DNA of 64,000 bases from Stutzerimonas stutzeri (GTDB taxonomy: Bacteria; Pseudomonadota; Gammaproteobacteria; Pseudomonadales; Pseudomonadaceae), in the NCBI RefSeq assembly GCF_000952685.1, contig NZ_JYHV01000029.1, forward strand, positions 124,001 to 188,000. Direction: 5' to 3'. Position 1 is the first letter of the stretch, and every line of letters begins with the position of its first letter. The notes below the pieces were generated by a model. The model was not told the origin of the DNA. It ran no database searches and saw nothing but the letters and a program-made list of their open reading frames with translations. The position numbers and the translations under genes are program-made. Below, in pieces: positions 44,893 through 55,655 of this stretch.

Positions 44893-45906
44893 TCAGCTCG
44901 CCTCGGATCCACTGCCCGTACCGCGCAGCGTCTGCGCCTCGAGCATCTCCTGGATCTGCTGGGTGGCCTGCCGAGTCCGGTCCGCCAGTTTCTTCACCTC
45001 GTCGGCGACCACCGAGAATCCCCGCCCCACTTCGCCGGCGCGGGCGGCCTCGATCGCCGCATTGAGCGCCAGCAAGTTTGTCTGATCAGCGATGCCCTTG
45101 ATGACGCTGACGACCTGGGCGATCTGCGCGTAGGTCGCCTGGTTCTGCCGCACCATCTGCTCATGGACCGAGCGCGCGCTGTGTTCGTCCGAGATGTCCC
45201 TGACCGCCCCGATCACCCGATAGAGCACGCCAGCGGCGTCGCGCACTGCACGCCCGCGCTCGCGGCACCAGATATAGCCGCGGGTCTTGTGCCGCATACG
45301 GTATTCGATGACGTACTCACCGCTACCGGCGGGACTGACGATTTCTCGCTCGAACAACGCGAAGATGGCCGGCGCATCGTCCGGATGAGTAATGCTGACC
45401 TGGCTATCCCAGCCATCGGGCAGCTCCTCCGCACCATACCCCATCAATGCTCGGAACTGCCCAGACAGCCGCATCAGGCTGGCCGGGTCGTCGACTCGTC
45501 CGTTGACTACCGTGATGTCCCAGCAGCCCTCGGTGAGCGTCGACTGCATGATCTCCCAGACATGCGCTTCACGAGCATGCAGTTCGTTCTGTTCCGCGAG
45601 GACTTCACGCGCACGAGCGGCCTCGCGGTGCGCATGCTCGAGGGCGATGCAATCGCGCTCCAGGCTCGCGATACGTTGCTCGGCCGTGCTCAGAGCGCTA
45701 CGGGAGCCAGCCGCCTCGTGTTTGAAGCGCTCTAACCGTTCGGCTGTAGCTTGTTCCCGGCGTTGAAGCTGGTCGAGTGCCTCGATCAGCAGCGGGAACG
45801 GCCGCAGAGACGCGGATGCCGCGACGGGTTCGCCCCGCCCCAGGGCCTCCAGCTGCTGTACGAGATCTTCGGCGAGCCGTTGGCGTTTATCGATGAACAT
45901 GAGCAC
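44893..45906 (-). CDS. soluble PAS-domain methyl-accepting chemotaxis protein
   Basis: A 337-residue chemoreceptor without any membrane segment or signal peptide. It has an N-terminal coiled coil (about 40-110), a PAS domain (about 120-245: [16 protein letters not shown] ... [17 protein letters not shown]), and a very short signalling hairpin whose tip is intact: [38 protein letters not shown]. The protein ends about 20 residues after the tip motif, so the return helix of the hairpin is shortened and normal methylation helices are missing. It is ten bases from the binding-protein gene. Confidence 0.84.
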   Translation of the reverse strand: MLMFIDKRQRLAEDLVQQLEALGRGEPVAASASLRPFPLLIEALDQLQRREQATAERLERFKHEAAGSRSALSTAEQRIASLERDCIALEHAHREAARAREVLAEQNELHAREAHVWEIMQSTLTEGCWDITVVNGRVDDPASLMRLSGQFRALMGYGAEELPDGWDSQVSITHPDDAPAIFALFEREIVSPAGSGEYVIEYRMRHKTRGYIWCRERGRAVRDAAGVLYRVIGAVRDISDEHSARSVHEQMVRQNQATYAQIAQVVSVIKGIADQTNLLALNAAIEAARAGEVGRGFSVVADEVKKLADRTRQATQQIQEMLEAQTLRGTGSGSEAS

Positions 45907-45915
45907 TCCACACGG

Positions 45916-46992
45916 TTATGGCACCAGGTCAGGCGCCCGATCCTGTTTCAAGCGCGACCACTCTCGATCAATGACCGCTTTCTGATCAGGGGACAGCTGC
46001 TCCAGGAAATACAGGCGCTGCCGCGCAGCGGCGGTTGGCACAAGACGGGCGTCGGTGATCGCCAAAGCCTCCATCTCGGCCAGCGTGGTCTTCATCGGTG
46101 AGTAGAAGCCCGTCGCCTGGGTGTTGCGGACCGCAACCGGAGCCATCAGCATGAAGTTGATGAATCGATGGGCAAGTTCCGGGTTGCCGGCATTGGCAGG
46201 TATCGCCCAGCTGTCAATGGTCAGCAAACCGCCTTCACGCGGGATCCGGTATCGCAGCGACGGGCGCTGCTGCGCGGCGGTGATCGCGTGCCCTGCCCAC
46301 GCCATGGCAACGCAGAGCTGCCCCTTGGCGAGGCCATCCACATAGGCGTCATTGTTCAGCGAGCCAACCCGTGAAGCCGACTCGCCAATGCGCCGCGCAT
46401 AGCGCTCCAGGGCCCGTGGGCTGGCTCGCCCAAGCTGTTTGCCGCGATAGTTCAACCAGAGCGAGAAGATTTCCTCCGGCGCGTCTATCCAACCGATGCC
46501 GCAATCGCTCAGCCTGTTGGCAATAGTTGGATCGAACAGAACGGACCAGCTGTCGGCTGGCGTCTCACCAAGCCGCTCGGCCAGCTTGGCGTCATCCGTC
46601 ACGAGGCCGACGGTGGTCCAGAGATAAGGCACGACGTAATCGTTTGCCCTGGAAAAGGCCGCCAGGGAGGCGAGTAGTTTCGGATCCAGATTGTCGTAGT
46701 GGCTCAGGCGGAATTTATCCAGGCGCAGGAGCCGGCCGCTGTCGATCAATCTGGTGAGCTGGAAATGCGAGGGCACGATCAGGTCGTAGGGCGTGCCGGC
46801 ATCCAGCAGGCGGTCGAGTTCATCGGCCGAGGTGAAGGTCTGGTAGTCGATGCGCACCGCATGCTCGGCCTTGAAGCGTTCCAGCACCTCGGGTTCGATG
46901 TAGTCCTTCCAGTTGAGCACTCTGAGTGTGGTATCGGCCCGGGCCAGACCGGCCAACAGCGTCAGCAACAGCAGCAATCCTCTCATGAGCAC
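45916..46992 (-). CDS. polyamine-type periplasmic binding protein, PotF/SpuD-like
   Basis: A 358-residue periplasmic binding protein of the PotD/PotF family. It has a Sec signal (about residues 1-19, MLMRGLLLLLTLLAGLARA), then RVLNWKDYIEPEVLERF, the standard start of the mature family. Further motifs are PYDLIVPSHFQLTRLI, VPYLWTTVGLVTDD and LCVAMAWAGHA. The Trp-rich sites that bind polyamines (Trp in NWKDY and in YLWTTVG) are present. No ABC permease or ATPase lies nearby. Its neighbours are an APC permease and a chemoreceptor. Confidence 0.85.
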   Translation of the reverse strand: MLMRGLLLLLTLLAGLARADTTLRVLNWKDYIEPEVLERFKAEHAVRIDYQTFTSADELDRLLDAGTPYDLIVPSHFQLTRLIDSGRLLRLDKFRLSHYDNLDPKLLASLAAFSRANDYVVPYLWTTVGLVTDDAKLAERLGETPADSWSVLFDPTIANRLSDCGIGWIDAPEEIFSLWLNYRGKQLGRASPRALERYARRIGESASRVGSLNNDAYVDGLAKGQLCVAMAWAGHAITAAQQRPSLRYRIPREGGLLTIDSWAIPANAGNPELAHRFINFMLMAPVAVRNTQATGFYSPMKTTLAEMEALAITDARLVPTAAARQRLYFLEQLSPDQKAVIDREWSRLKQDRAPDLVP

Positions 46993-47087
46993 TCTCCCCC
47001 CGATCCGTTCAGAGAATTAAGTCCTCAACCGCACCCCCCGTCTTGCCTCTCGCTGCTGTGGTGTTGTTTGCCGCTGCCATGCAGACG

Positions 47088-47111
47088 AAAAAAAGGCGCC
47101 TTGCGGCGCCT
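47088..47111 (-). terminator. intrinsic terminator of the APC permease gene
   Basis: On the minus strand, GGCGCC-GCAA-GGCGCC is followed by a run of eight T. It lies just past the permease stop, so the downstream binding-protein gene probably needs readthrough or its own promoter. Confidence 0.8.
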
Positions 47112-47121
47112 CGTCGAGCGG

Positions 47122-48522
47122 TTACGACAGATCCGGTTCGAACAGGTTGCGCTTCATGTAGAACTTCACCCAGAGCGCCGCAATGACACTGATCAGCAAC
47201 AGGATGCCACCGGTAATCTTGTAGACCAGCGCCGTGATTTCCGGCGACGGCGAGTTGTTCAGAGCCACATAGGCCATGCCGAGAATACCCAGCAGCTGTG
47301 GCAGCGGATAGAACGGCGTCCTGTAGGGACGCGCGTGCTCCGGCATGCGGCGGCGCAGAACCAGCACGTTGACGTGCGCGACGATGTAGGCGAGCAGCCA
47401 ACTGGTGGATGCGGCGATCACCAGCGTGATGAGCGAATCGATATCGGCGAGCAGCACAGGAACGGCGATGATGATGGCCATGAACAAGATCGCAACCCAG
47501 GGCGTGCCGAAGCGCTCGCTGACGATCTTCATCTGCGGGAACGCCTGACCATTCTCGGCCATGCCCTGCAGCATCCGCGGTACGGCCGCGAGTACGGTAT
47601 TGATCGTGCTGCAGGTCGCTGCGATAGCCATGACGGTAGCAACCAGCAGACCGGCCTTACCGAACACAGCGTTCGCATAATCCAGGTACGGCAACGGCGC
47701 CGTCGCCAGGGTTTCCGCGCTCAGGTAGCGAGAAGCGCCAACCACGAACGTCAGGAAAATCGCCAGCATCAGCACCAGCGAAAGCATCATCGCCCGCGGG
47801 ATGTTGCGTTCGGGCTTGTCGACCTCGTTGATCATCGGGCAGATGAATTCGACCCCGACCATCAGCCACATCGCCAAGGCGACCAGCCCCAGGAAGCTGC
47901 CATCAGCGACCGAGGCGAAGCTCCAATCGACCCCTGCTCCCTCGATCGCCGGATACGGCTCGGCGATACCGGTCACAGCGCACAGGCCAATCAGCACCAG
48001 TGCGCAGACGAGGACGAACGCCAGCAGATTCTGCACCCTGGCGAAAACATCTGCCCCCACCAAGTTAGTGATCGTCAGCAGGACCAGGATGGCAATAGGC
48101 ACGACCTTCGCTGGAAACATGCCGGGGAGCAACTCACCGATGATGGCATCGACCAGGAACATCTCGACCGGCAGCGCCAGCATTGCCACCACCACGTAAC
48201 CTGCAAACACCGCGACGATGGCCGGGAAATGGCCGATCGCTTTCTGCGTGTAAGTGGCCAGCGTTCCGGCCTGCGGGAACATCAGCGATAGCTCGGAAAA
48301 GGTCATGGCGTTGAATTGCGCCAGCACGAAAGCGACGAACATCGCCGCGATGAAGCCCATGCCGCCGATACCGATTCCCTGCGTCGCCGAGATCATCGAG
48401 CCCTGCACGATGACCACGCCGATACAGATCGACATCATGGTCAGAAAGCCCAGCTTTTTCGTCATGGTCGAAGCGCTCCCTGGTGCAGCGTTCGCAAGAC
48501 TGGATACCTGTGTCGGGTTCAT
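47122..48522 (-). CDS. APC-family amino acid/amine permease
   Basis: A 466-residue amino-acid/polyamine/organocation (APC) permease with about 12 membrane segments. Helix 1 reads GFLTMMSICIGVVIVQGSMI (the unwound glycine region is modified), and later stretches are FSELSLMFPQAGTLATYTQKAIG, ICPMINEVDKPERNIPRAMM and NTVLAAVPRMLQGMAENG. It is the first gene of the minus-strand amine cluster. It is probably the uptake system for the substrate of the PuuB-like oxidase. Confidence 0.88.
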   Translation of the reverse strand: MNPTQVSSLANAAPGSASTMTKKLGFLTMMSICIGVVIVQGSMISATQGIGIGGMGFIAAMFVAFVLAQFNAMTFSELSLMFPQAGTLATYTQKAIGHFPAIVAVFAGYVVVAMLALPVEMFLVDAIIGELLPGMFPAKVVPIAILVLLTITNLVGADVFARVQNLLAFVLVCALVLIGLCAVTGIAEPYPAIEGAGVDWSFASVADGSFLGLVALAMWLMVGVEFICPMINEVDKPERNIPRAMMLSLVLMLAIFLTFVVGASRYLSAETLATAPLPYLDYANAVFGKAGLLVATVMAIAATCSTINTVLAAVPRMLQGMAENGQAFPQMKIVSERFGTPWVAILFMAIIIAVPVLLADIDSLITLVIAASTSWLLAYIVAHVNVLVLRRRMPEHARPYRTPFYPLPQLLGILGMAYVALNNSPSPEITALVYKITGGILLLISVIAALWVKFYMKRNLFEPDLS

Positions 48523-48720
48523 AATTGTTCGTCCCGTATTCGTATTCGGCCCAAGCCGTCGGTTGCAGTAGTACGCGATCGTCTCGATCAGGCGTCGCGC
48601 AATCGCTTGCTACTGTGAAACGCGGCGGCCGGAGTTTCTTGCCCCTGGCTGCCGAGCTCTTGCATCGGGCTGTCATGGTGGCTTTTCAATATCACAGCGC
48701 GATGGAGCCGCCAAACGTAA

Positions 48721-48743
48721 AACGGCGCCCTGAGGCGCCGTCC
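48721..48743 (-). terminator. intrinsic terminator of the HPA hydroxylase operon
   Basis: ACGGCGCC-TCAG-GGCGCCGT followed by TTTA on the minus strand, just past the reductase stop at 48748. Confidence 0.8.
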
Positions 48744-48747
48744 GTAC

Positions 48748-50921
<2,174 letters not shown>

Positions 50922-51198
50922 ACGGTGACCCTGATTATGGTTGTGCTTTCCGGCCGACCCATTCGTGACAGGACAACGACGGGCATTCACGCAAGGATGC
51001 CCCGCCCACGCCACGACTGGATCGACTTGGGTATGGCTCGATTATGAATGTGTGAACGATCCATCGAAATGTATGTTCCGGGGAGTGAGTTGCACTTTTC
51101 ATGAAAATACGGCAGCCCCCGAAACACCCTAAACACACACCATTCGCCGCCCCTCGGATGTTCCCCCGTACAGGTGCCCATACGGGCTAAGCCGAGTC
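50922..51198. promoter_or_regulatory. intergenic region upstream of the hydroxylase operon
   Basis: About 277 bases between the MFS gene and the hydroxylase operon, both on the minus strand. The perfect 12-bp palindrome TTTTCATGAAAA lies at 51096-51107, some 175 bases upstream of the oxygenase start, and could be a regulator site. No TTAA-N4-TTAA motif is present, so this operon may not be under HpaR. Confidence 0.45.
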
Positions 51199-52383
51199 TT
51201 ACGGGTGAGTCCGGCAGGCCAGACCATAGGCCAGCGCACTGCCGATTCCGGTCGTCGCGATGATCAGGGTCATGGGGAGCGGCGTGCCGTCATGCCATGC
51301 GCTGACCCAGGCACTCGCCAGCATGCCCAAGCCGAACTGGGTAGCGACGGCCAATCCCGCAGCGGCCCCCGCCTGCTCGGGAAAGTCGCCAAGGAGCCGG
51401 GCCAGGCAGTTGGCGCCCAGCAGTCCGGTGACGCTGATATAACAAAGCAGCCCGACCACGATGGCAGCGAGCCCGCCGGCTTCGATCAACCCAACGATCA
51501 GCAGCCCAATACCCGACGCAGCAGCCATGAGCACGCCAAAGACCAGCATGCGGTGGGGCCCGACGCGGGTCACCAGCCGTGCATTGAACAAGGTGACGAC
51601 AATGACGCCGGCGATATTCAGTGCGAACAGCAAACCATAGCGCTGCGCCGACACGCCGAAGTAATCGATGTAGATAAAGGGCGATGCGGTGATGTAGGCG
51701 AACATCCCGGCGAAGCACAGCGACATGCAGAGAATTAGCCCCACCGCGTGCGCGCTGCGCAGCAACCGTCCATAGGCACGGAACGCGCGGCTCACCGACG
51801 CGCCCCGCCGTTCCGAGGGATGGGTTTCAGGTATCGCCAGATAGACGCACACCAGGCAGATTGCCGCATAGCCTGCGAGCGAAATGAACAGTGATCGCCA
51901 ACCGGTGATCAGCATCAGGTAGCTGCCGAGAATGGGCGCGATCAGCGTCGCGACCATGGTCACCAGATGCATCAGTGAAAGGGTTCGGGCTGCCTGCGAC
52001 ACCACGAAAATATCGCGCACGATGGTTCGCGCCAGCACCGTCGCCGAAGCGGCGCCGAGGGCTTGGACCAGCCTTAGCACGGTGAGCTGCTGCGCATCGG
52101 CGCTAACCGCACAGCCGAGGCTGGCGAGAATGTACAAGAGCATGCCGCCAAGCAGGAGCCGCCGCCGACCGAAGCGATCGGACAACGGCCCATAAAGCAA
52201 CATCCCGGCGCTGACGCCGCCCAGGAACACCCCGATGGTCAGTTGAATAGCCGACTCGGTCGCGCCGAGGTCGGCAGCGATCACGGGTAGGCTCGGCAGG
52301 TACATATCGATGGAAAGCGGACCGAATGCAGTCAGTGCCGCGAGCAGCACGATCAGCCGCTGCGGTCGGGTTACGGTGGTCAT
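51199..52383 (-). CDS. Bcr/CflA-family MFS transporter
   Basis: A 394-residue major facilitator with 12 predicted membrane segments, of the Bcr/CflA drug-efflux subfamily. Motifs: ALTAFGPLSIDMYLPSLPVIA at helix 1 (typical of Bcr/CflA), the A-motif GPLSDRFGRRRLLLGG between helices 2 and 3, and RLVQALGAASATVLARTIVRD. In this locus it may export aromatic or quinone by-products; whether it is part of 4-HPA metabolism is uncertain. Confidence 0.88.
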   Translation of the reverse strand: MTTVTRPQRLIVLLAALTAFGPLSIDMYLPSLPVIAADLGATESAIQLTIGVFLGGVSAGMLLYGPLSDRFGRRRLLLGGMLLYILASLGCAVSADAQQLTVLRLVQALGAASATVLARTIVRDIFVVSQAARTLSLMHLVTMVATLIAPILGSYLMLITGWRSLFISLAGYAAICLVCVYLAIPETHPSERRGASVSRAFRAYGRLLRSAHAVGLILCMSLCFAGMFAYITASPFIYIDYFGVSAQRYGLLFALNIAGVIVVTLFNARLVTRVGPHRMLVFGVLMAAASGIGLLIVGLIEAGGLAAIVVGLLCYISVTGLLGANCLARLLGDFPEQAGAAAGLAVATQFGLGMLASAWVSAWHDGTPLPMTLIIATTGIGSALAYGLACRTHP

Positions 52384-52432
52384 TGTTTGCTCCAGCAGCT
52401 GCAGCCGTCAGGGCGACGGCTGCGATGTCGAT

Positions 52433-53755
52433 CTACAGGCTAAGCAAGCCGAGGCTGATGATCGGAAACAGCGCCAGCAGCACGATGCGAACCAGGTCGG
52501 AGGCCAGGAACGGCAGCACGCCCCGCGCCGTCTCGGAGAACGGCACGTCGCCCGCCGCTTTCTGCACGATGAACAGGTTCATGCCCAGCGGCGGCGTGAT
52601 CAGCCCGATCTCCACCACCATCAAGGCGAGGATGCCGAACCAGATGGACTTTTCGGAGGCATCGAGCCCGTAGAAATCCAGCCCGATGATCAGCGGATAG
52701 AAGATCGGGATGGTCAATAGGATCATCGCCAGCGAATCCATCACGCAGCCCAGCAGTAAGTACAGCACCAGGATCGCCGCTAGCACGATCATTGGAGCCA
52801 GGCCGGACTCGCTCACCCGTGTGGCCAGTTCGGTCGGCATCTGGGTCAGCGCCAGGCCTGAATTGAGCAGGTCAGCTCCGAGCAGCACCAAGAAGATCAT
52901 CGCGGTGGTTTCGGCCGTGCCCAGCAGGCTGGTACGCATGCCGGCCCAGCGCATGCCGCCCTGCAGCACCGCGAGAATGCCGCAGGCCGCCGCGCCGATG
53001 GATGCCGCCTCGGTCGGGTTCGCCCAACCGCCGTAGATCCCGACGATCACCACCAGAAATACCCCGATCACCGGTAGAACACGCACGAACGCACGCAGAC
53101 GCTCGCTTGCCGACGCTTTTTCGATCACATCGATGGTGTCCTCGTCGCGTGCCACCATGATGCGCAGGACGATCATGTAGCCGATCACCGCAAGGATGCC
53201 TGGGATTACCGCCGCGACGAACAGCTTGGCGATCGACTCCTGGGTCAGCACCGCATAGATGATCAACGGCACCGAGGGCGGTATGAGAATGCCCAGGGTG
53301 CCGCCCGCCGCGACTGTGGCCGTCGCCAAACGTCCGGAATAGTGATGACGCCGCAACTCGGGTAACGCCACGTGACTCATGGTCGCCGACGTTGCCAGCG
53401 AGGAGCCGCAGATGGCACCGAAGCCGGCGCAAGCGCCGATGGCGGACATTCCCAGCCCGCCCCGCAGATGCCCCACGAAAGCCGCTGCGCAGCGGAAGAT
53501 GCCCTTCGACAATCCTCCGTGCGTGGCGAACTGCCCCATCAGCACGAAAAGCGGGATCACCGCCAGGTCATAACTCGATAGGCGCGAATAGGCCAGGTTA
53601 TTCAGGGTGAACCACAACGCGTTGAAGTCGCCGTCATTCACCGCCAGGTAGCACAGCGCACCGCCAACCAGCATGGTGACGCCGATATGGATGCGCATCA
53701 CCAGCAGGAACATGGTCACAGCCAGCGCGATGAGCCCCAACGTCAAGCCGCTCAT
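52433..53755 (-). CDS. dctM: TRAP transporter large permease DctM (hpa locus)
   Basis: A 440-residue DctM large permease with about 12 membrane segments. Features: IPLFVLMGQFATHGGLSKGIF, CAGFGAICGSSLATSATMSHVALPEL, TLGILIPPSVPLIIYAVLTQESI, LILLTIPIFYPLI-type and IGLITPPLGMNLFIVQ. The start at 53755 gives the family start MSGLTLGL and overlaps dctQ by ATGA. The frame reads on upstream only over dctQ. It belongs to the second TRAP operon, probably for import of 4-hydroxyphenylacetate in place of the MFS carrier HpaX. Confidence 0.9.
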   Translation of the reverse strand: MSGLTLGLIALAVTMFLLVMRIHIGVTMLVGGALCYLAVNDGDFNALWFTLNNLAYSRLSSYDLAVIPLFVLMGQFATHGGLSKGIFRCAAAFVGHLRGGLGMSAIGACAGFGAICGSSLATSATMSHVALPELRRHHYSGRLATATVAAGGTLGILIPPSVPLIIYAVLTQESIAKLFVAAVIPGILAVIGYMIVLRIMVARDEDTIDVIEKASASERLRAFVRVLPVIGVFLVVIVGIYGGWANPTEAASIGAAACGILAVLQGGMRWAGMRTSLLGTAETTAMIFLVLLGADLLNSGLALTQMPTELATRVSESGLAPMIVLAAILVLYLLLGCVMDSLAMILLTIPIFYPLIIGLDFYGLDASEKSIWFGILALMVVEIGLITPPLGMNLFIVQKAAGDVPFSETARGVLPFLASDLVRIVLLALFPIISLGLLSL

Positions 53756-54282
53756 GCCCGCACTCCCGCACCGCGAATGATGTCTGCCACCCTTGCCAGC
53801 GCACACAGCGCAAGCAATGCAAGGCTGGGCACAATCAGCGCCAGCGGAATCCACAGAGGAATGGAAAGCAGCGTGGTTACGTCCCCGTATTCCAGGCTTT
53901 CAAGTGCCTGCAGGCTGGTTCGCCAGACGAGAATCGCGGCCGCGAAGAAACACAGAAAATGGGCGAGCCCATCCAGCACTCTTCGCACCATCAAGGGCGC
54001 CTTGAGCGTGAAGGCATCAGCCTTGAGATGGTTGCCTCTGAACTCACACAGAGGCAGAAAAGCCGCAATGGCTACGGCAGCCCCCACTTCCATGATCTCC
54101 ATGTCACCGCGTATCGGCGTGGAGAACAGCTTTCTACCGACGATCGATACCAGCGACATGTTGATCAATCCCAGCAGAATCAGCCCGCCCGCCAGGGCGA
54201 AGGATCGGGTGGTGATATCCAGCACACGCCGGAGGAAGCCGGCATGCTGAGGCGTAGTGGGAAAGGACAGGGACTCGTTCAT
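53752..54282 (-). CDS. dctQ: TRAP transporter small permease DctQ (hpa locus)
   Basis: A 176-residue DctQ small permease with four hydrophobic segments (FALAGGLILLGLINMSLVSIVG, AVAIAAFLPLCEFRG, FLCFFAAAILVWR and IPLWIPLALIVPSLALLALC). It overlaps dctM by four bases and starts four bases after the dctP stop, so all three are tightly coupled. Confidence 0.87.
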   Translation of the reverse strand: MNESLSFPTTPQHAGFLRRVLDITTRSFALAGGLILLGLINMSLVSIVGRKLFSTPIRGDMEIMEVGAAVAIAAFLPLCEFRGNHLKADAFTLKAPLMVRRVLDGLAHFLCFFAAAILVWRTSLQALESLEYGDVTTLLSIPLWIPLALIVPSLALLALCALARVADIIRGAGVRA

Positions 54283-54286
54283 CTAA

Positions 54287-55303
54287 TCACCGGTCACCGG
54301 CAACCAGCTTGCGCACGCCGTCTACCAGCGCAGCACCGTCGAGCCCGTTATCGCTGGCCTCTTTCGCCCACTGATCCGGTACCGCAGCCACGGCGGCTTC
54401 CATGGCTTGGTACTCCGCGTCAGCAATCGGCACGATCGAGTCAGCCGGTACCTTCTGTTTGGCCTCGGCGATCGCCTTGTCCCAGGCGGCACCAAAGCGC
54501 TCGGCCAGCGCCTTGCCGCTGTTGCGGTCGAGAATGGCCTTTAGATCATCCGGCAGTTGCTCGTATTTGCGCTTGTTCATCAGCATCGTCAGCACCGTGT
54601 AGCCGAATGCCTGGCGGCCTTCGGCAGCGCTGTGATATTGGGTGACTTCATCGAGTTTGGTAGGCGGCACCACTTCCCAGGTCGCCATCGCACCGTCGAC
54701 CACGCCCTTGGATATCGCCTCGGTCATCTGTGCGGGGGGCATGCTCACGGGCGTCGCGCCGAGGCTTTCCAGGGTCCTGGCAATGGTTCGGCTGGATGCG
54801 CGCAGTTTCAGGTCCTTGAAGTCCGCTGCCGTTCTTACCGGTGTGCTGCGCGTGTGTACATCCATGCCGCCGTCGCCAAACAGCGCGAGCATTTTGTAGT
54901 CTTTGAAATCATCCTTCGCGTACTGCTCGTAGAAATCCCAGATGATGCGATTGCCAGCCTGACCGCCATACGGGAGCAGGGATGGCAGCTCCAGCGCCTC
55001 TACCCGCGGGAACTTGCCCGCGGAGTAGCCGGGAGCTGTCCAGACGATATCAGCCACACCGTTTCGGGCCATGTCCGCCAGCTTGGCCGGGGTGCCGCCC
55101 AGTTGCATCGACGGATAGATCTGGCATTTCAGGCGACCCTGCGACTCTTTTTCCAGATCTGCACACCAAGGCTCGATGACGTTGGCATGCGCATTTGACG
55201 CGGCGGGAAGGAAATGGCCGATCTTGAGGGTGACGGTCTCGGCACTGACCAGTGACGATATCCCGAGCAGGACGGCAGCGGCAGCAGCTTTGGCGGTATG
55301 CAT
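54287..55303 (-). CDS. dctP: TRAP transporter substrate-binding protein DctP (hpa locus)
   Basis: A 338-residue TRAP binding protein with a Sec signal (residues 1-21, VLLGISSLVSAE). The mature part shows LKIGHFLPAASNAHANVIEPW, QLGGTPAKLADMARNGVADIVW, and a conserved Arg in LKLRASSRTIARTLESLG, where family members clamp a carboxylate, followed by EAISKGVVDGAMATW. Two TTAA-N4-TTAA palindromes precede it, the nearer overlapping its predicted promoter. Likely ligands are aryl-acetates such as 4-HPA (inference). Confidence 0.88.
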   Translation of the reverse strand: MHTAKAAAAAVLLGISSLVSAETVTLKIGHFLPAASNAHANVIEPWCADLEKESQGRLKCQIYPSMQLGGTPAKLADMARNGVADIVWTAPGYSAGKFPRVEALELPSLLPYGGQAGNRIIWDFYEQYAKDDFKDYKMLALFGDGGMDVHTRSTPVRTAADFKDLKLRASSRTIARTLESLGATPVSMPPAQMTEAISKGVVDGAMATWEVVPPTKLDEVTQYHSAAEGRQAFGYTVLTMLMNKRKYEQLPDDLKAILDRNSGKALAERFGAAWDKAIAEAKQKVPADSIVPIADAEYQAMEAAVAAVPDQWAKEASDNGLDGAALVDGVRKLVAGDR

Positions 55304-55358
55304 CGTAGGGTCCCTTCGTTGTTGTTTTAGAGACAGGGGGCAAGGTCGCCCGGACTTT

Positions 55359-55374
55359 GGTTAATACATTAACC
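55359..55374. promoter_or_regulatory. candidate HpaR operator overlapping the TRAP promoter
   Basis: GGTTAAT-AC-ATTAACC is a perfect 16-bp palindrome of the type TTAA-N4-TTAA. It overlaps the predicted -10 of the TRAP operon, ideal for repression. The same pattern occurs at 55536, 58798 and 58818. Confidence 0.68.
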
Positions 55375-55535
55375 TTCTAACGACTAAAGTCAACATACAG
55401 ACAAATGGGCCAAGCTAGTTATGCGTTGCTCCATCTAGGCATGAGTAGATAAATACTTTAAATTCAATCGCTTATTTGTTTTCACTCACGAATAAAAACA
55501 ACGACCGCTATCAAAAAAGCGCCGATCCAACATTG

Positions 55536-55547
55536 TTAATCTATTAA
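55536..55547. promoter_or_regulatory. second TTAA-N4-TTAA site upstream of the TRAP operon
   Basis: TTAATCTATTAA fits the TTAA-N4-TTAA pattern, 175 bases upstream of the first. It could be an auxiliary site for looping. Confidence 0.5.
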
Positions 55548-55655
55548 TAGTAGATCGCTGGCTAAGCAGCGCTTACCTCCGCGCGCAACGCGCCAGCGCC
55601 GTCGACGAAAGGTGCATCCTCAGAGGGCGATCGGGTGCAACCGGCAGGCGCCCTC

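Larger units (their letters stand above)
55304..55655. promoter_or_regulatory. promoter region of the hpa TRAP operon
   Basis: An AT-rich 352-base gap after hpaA with no gene. A minus-strand promoter can be read as TTGACT (55393-55388), a 16-base spacer and TAATGT (55371-55366), with one operator-like palindrome over its -10 and a second about 175 bases upstream. Confidence 0.55.

Noticed and set aside
46699-48291. A 530-codon plus-strand open frame, larger than either gene it covers
   Set aside because: It is antisense to the PotF-like and APC permease genes; its Gln/Arg/His-rich translation is typical of antisense shadow.
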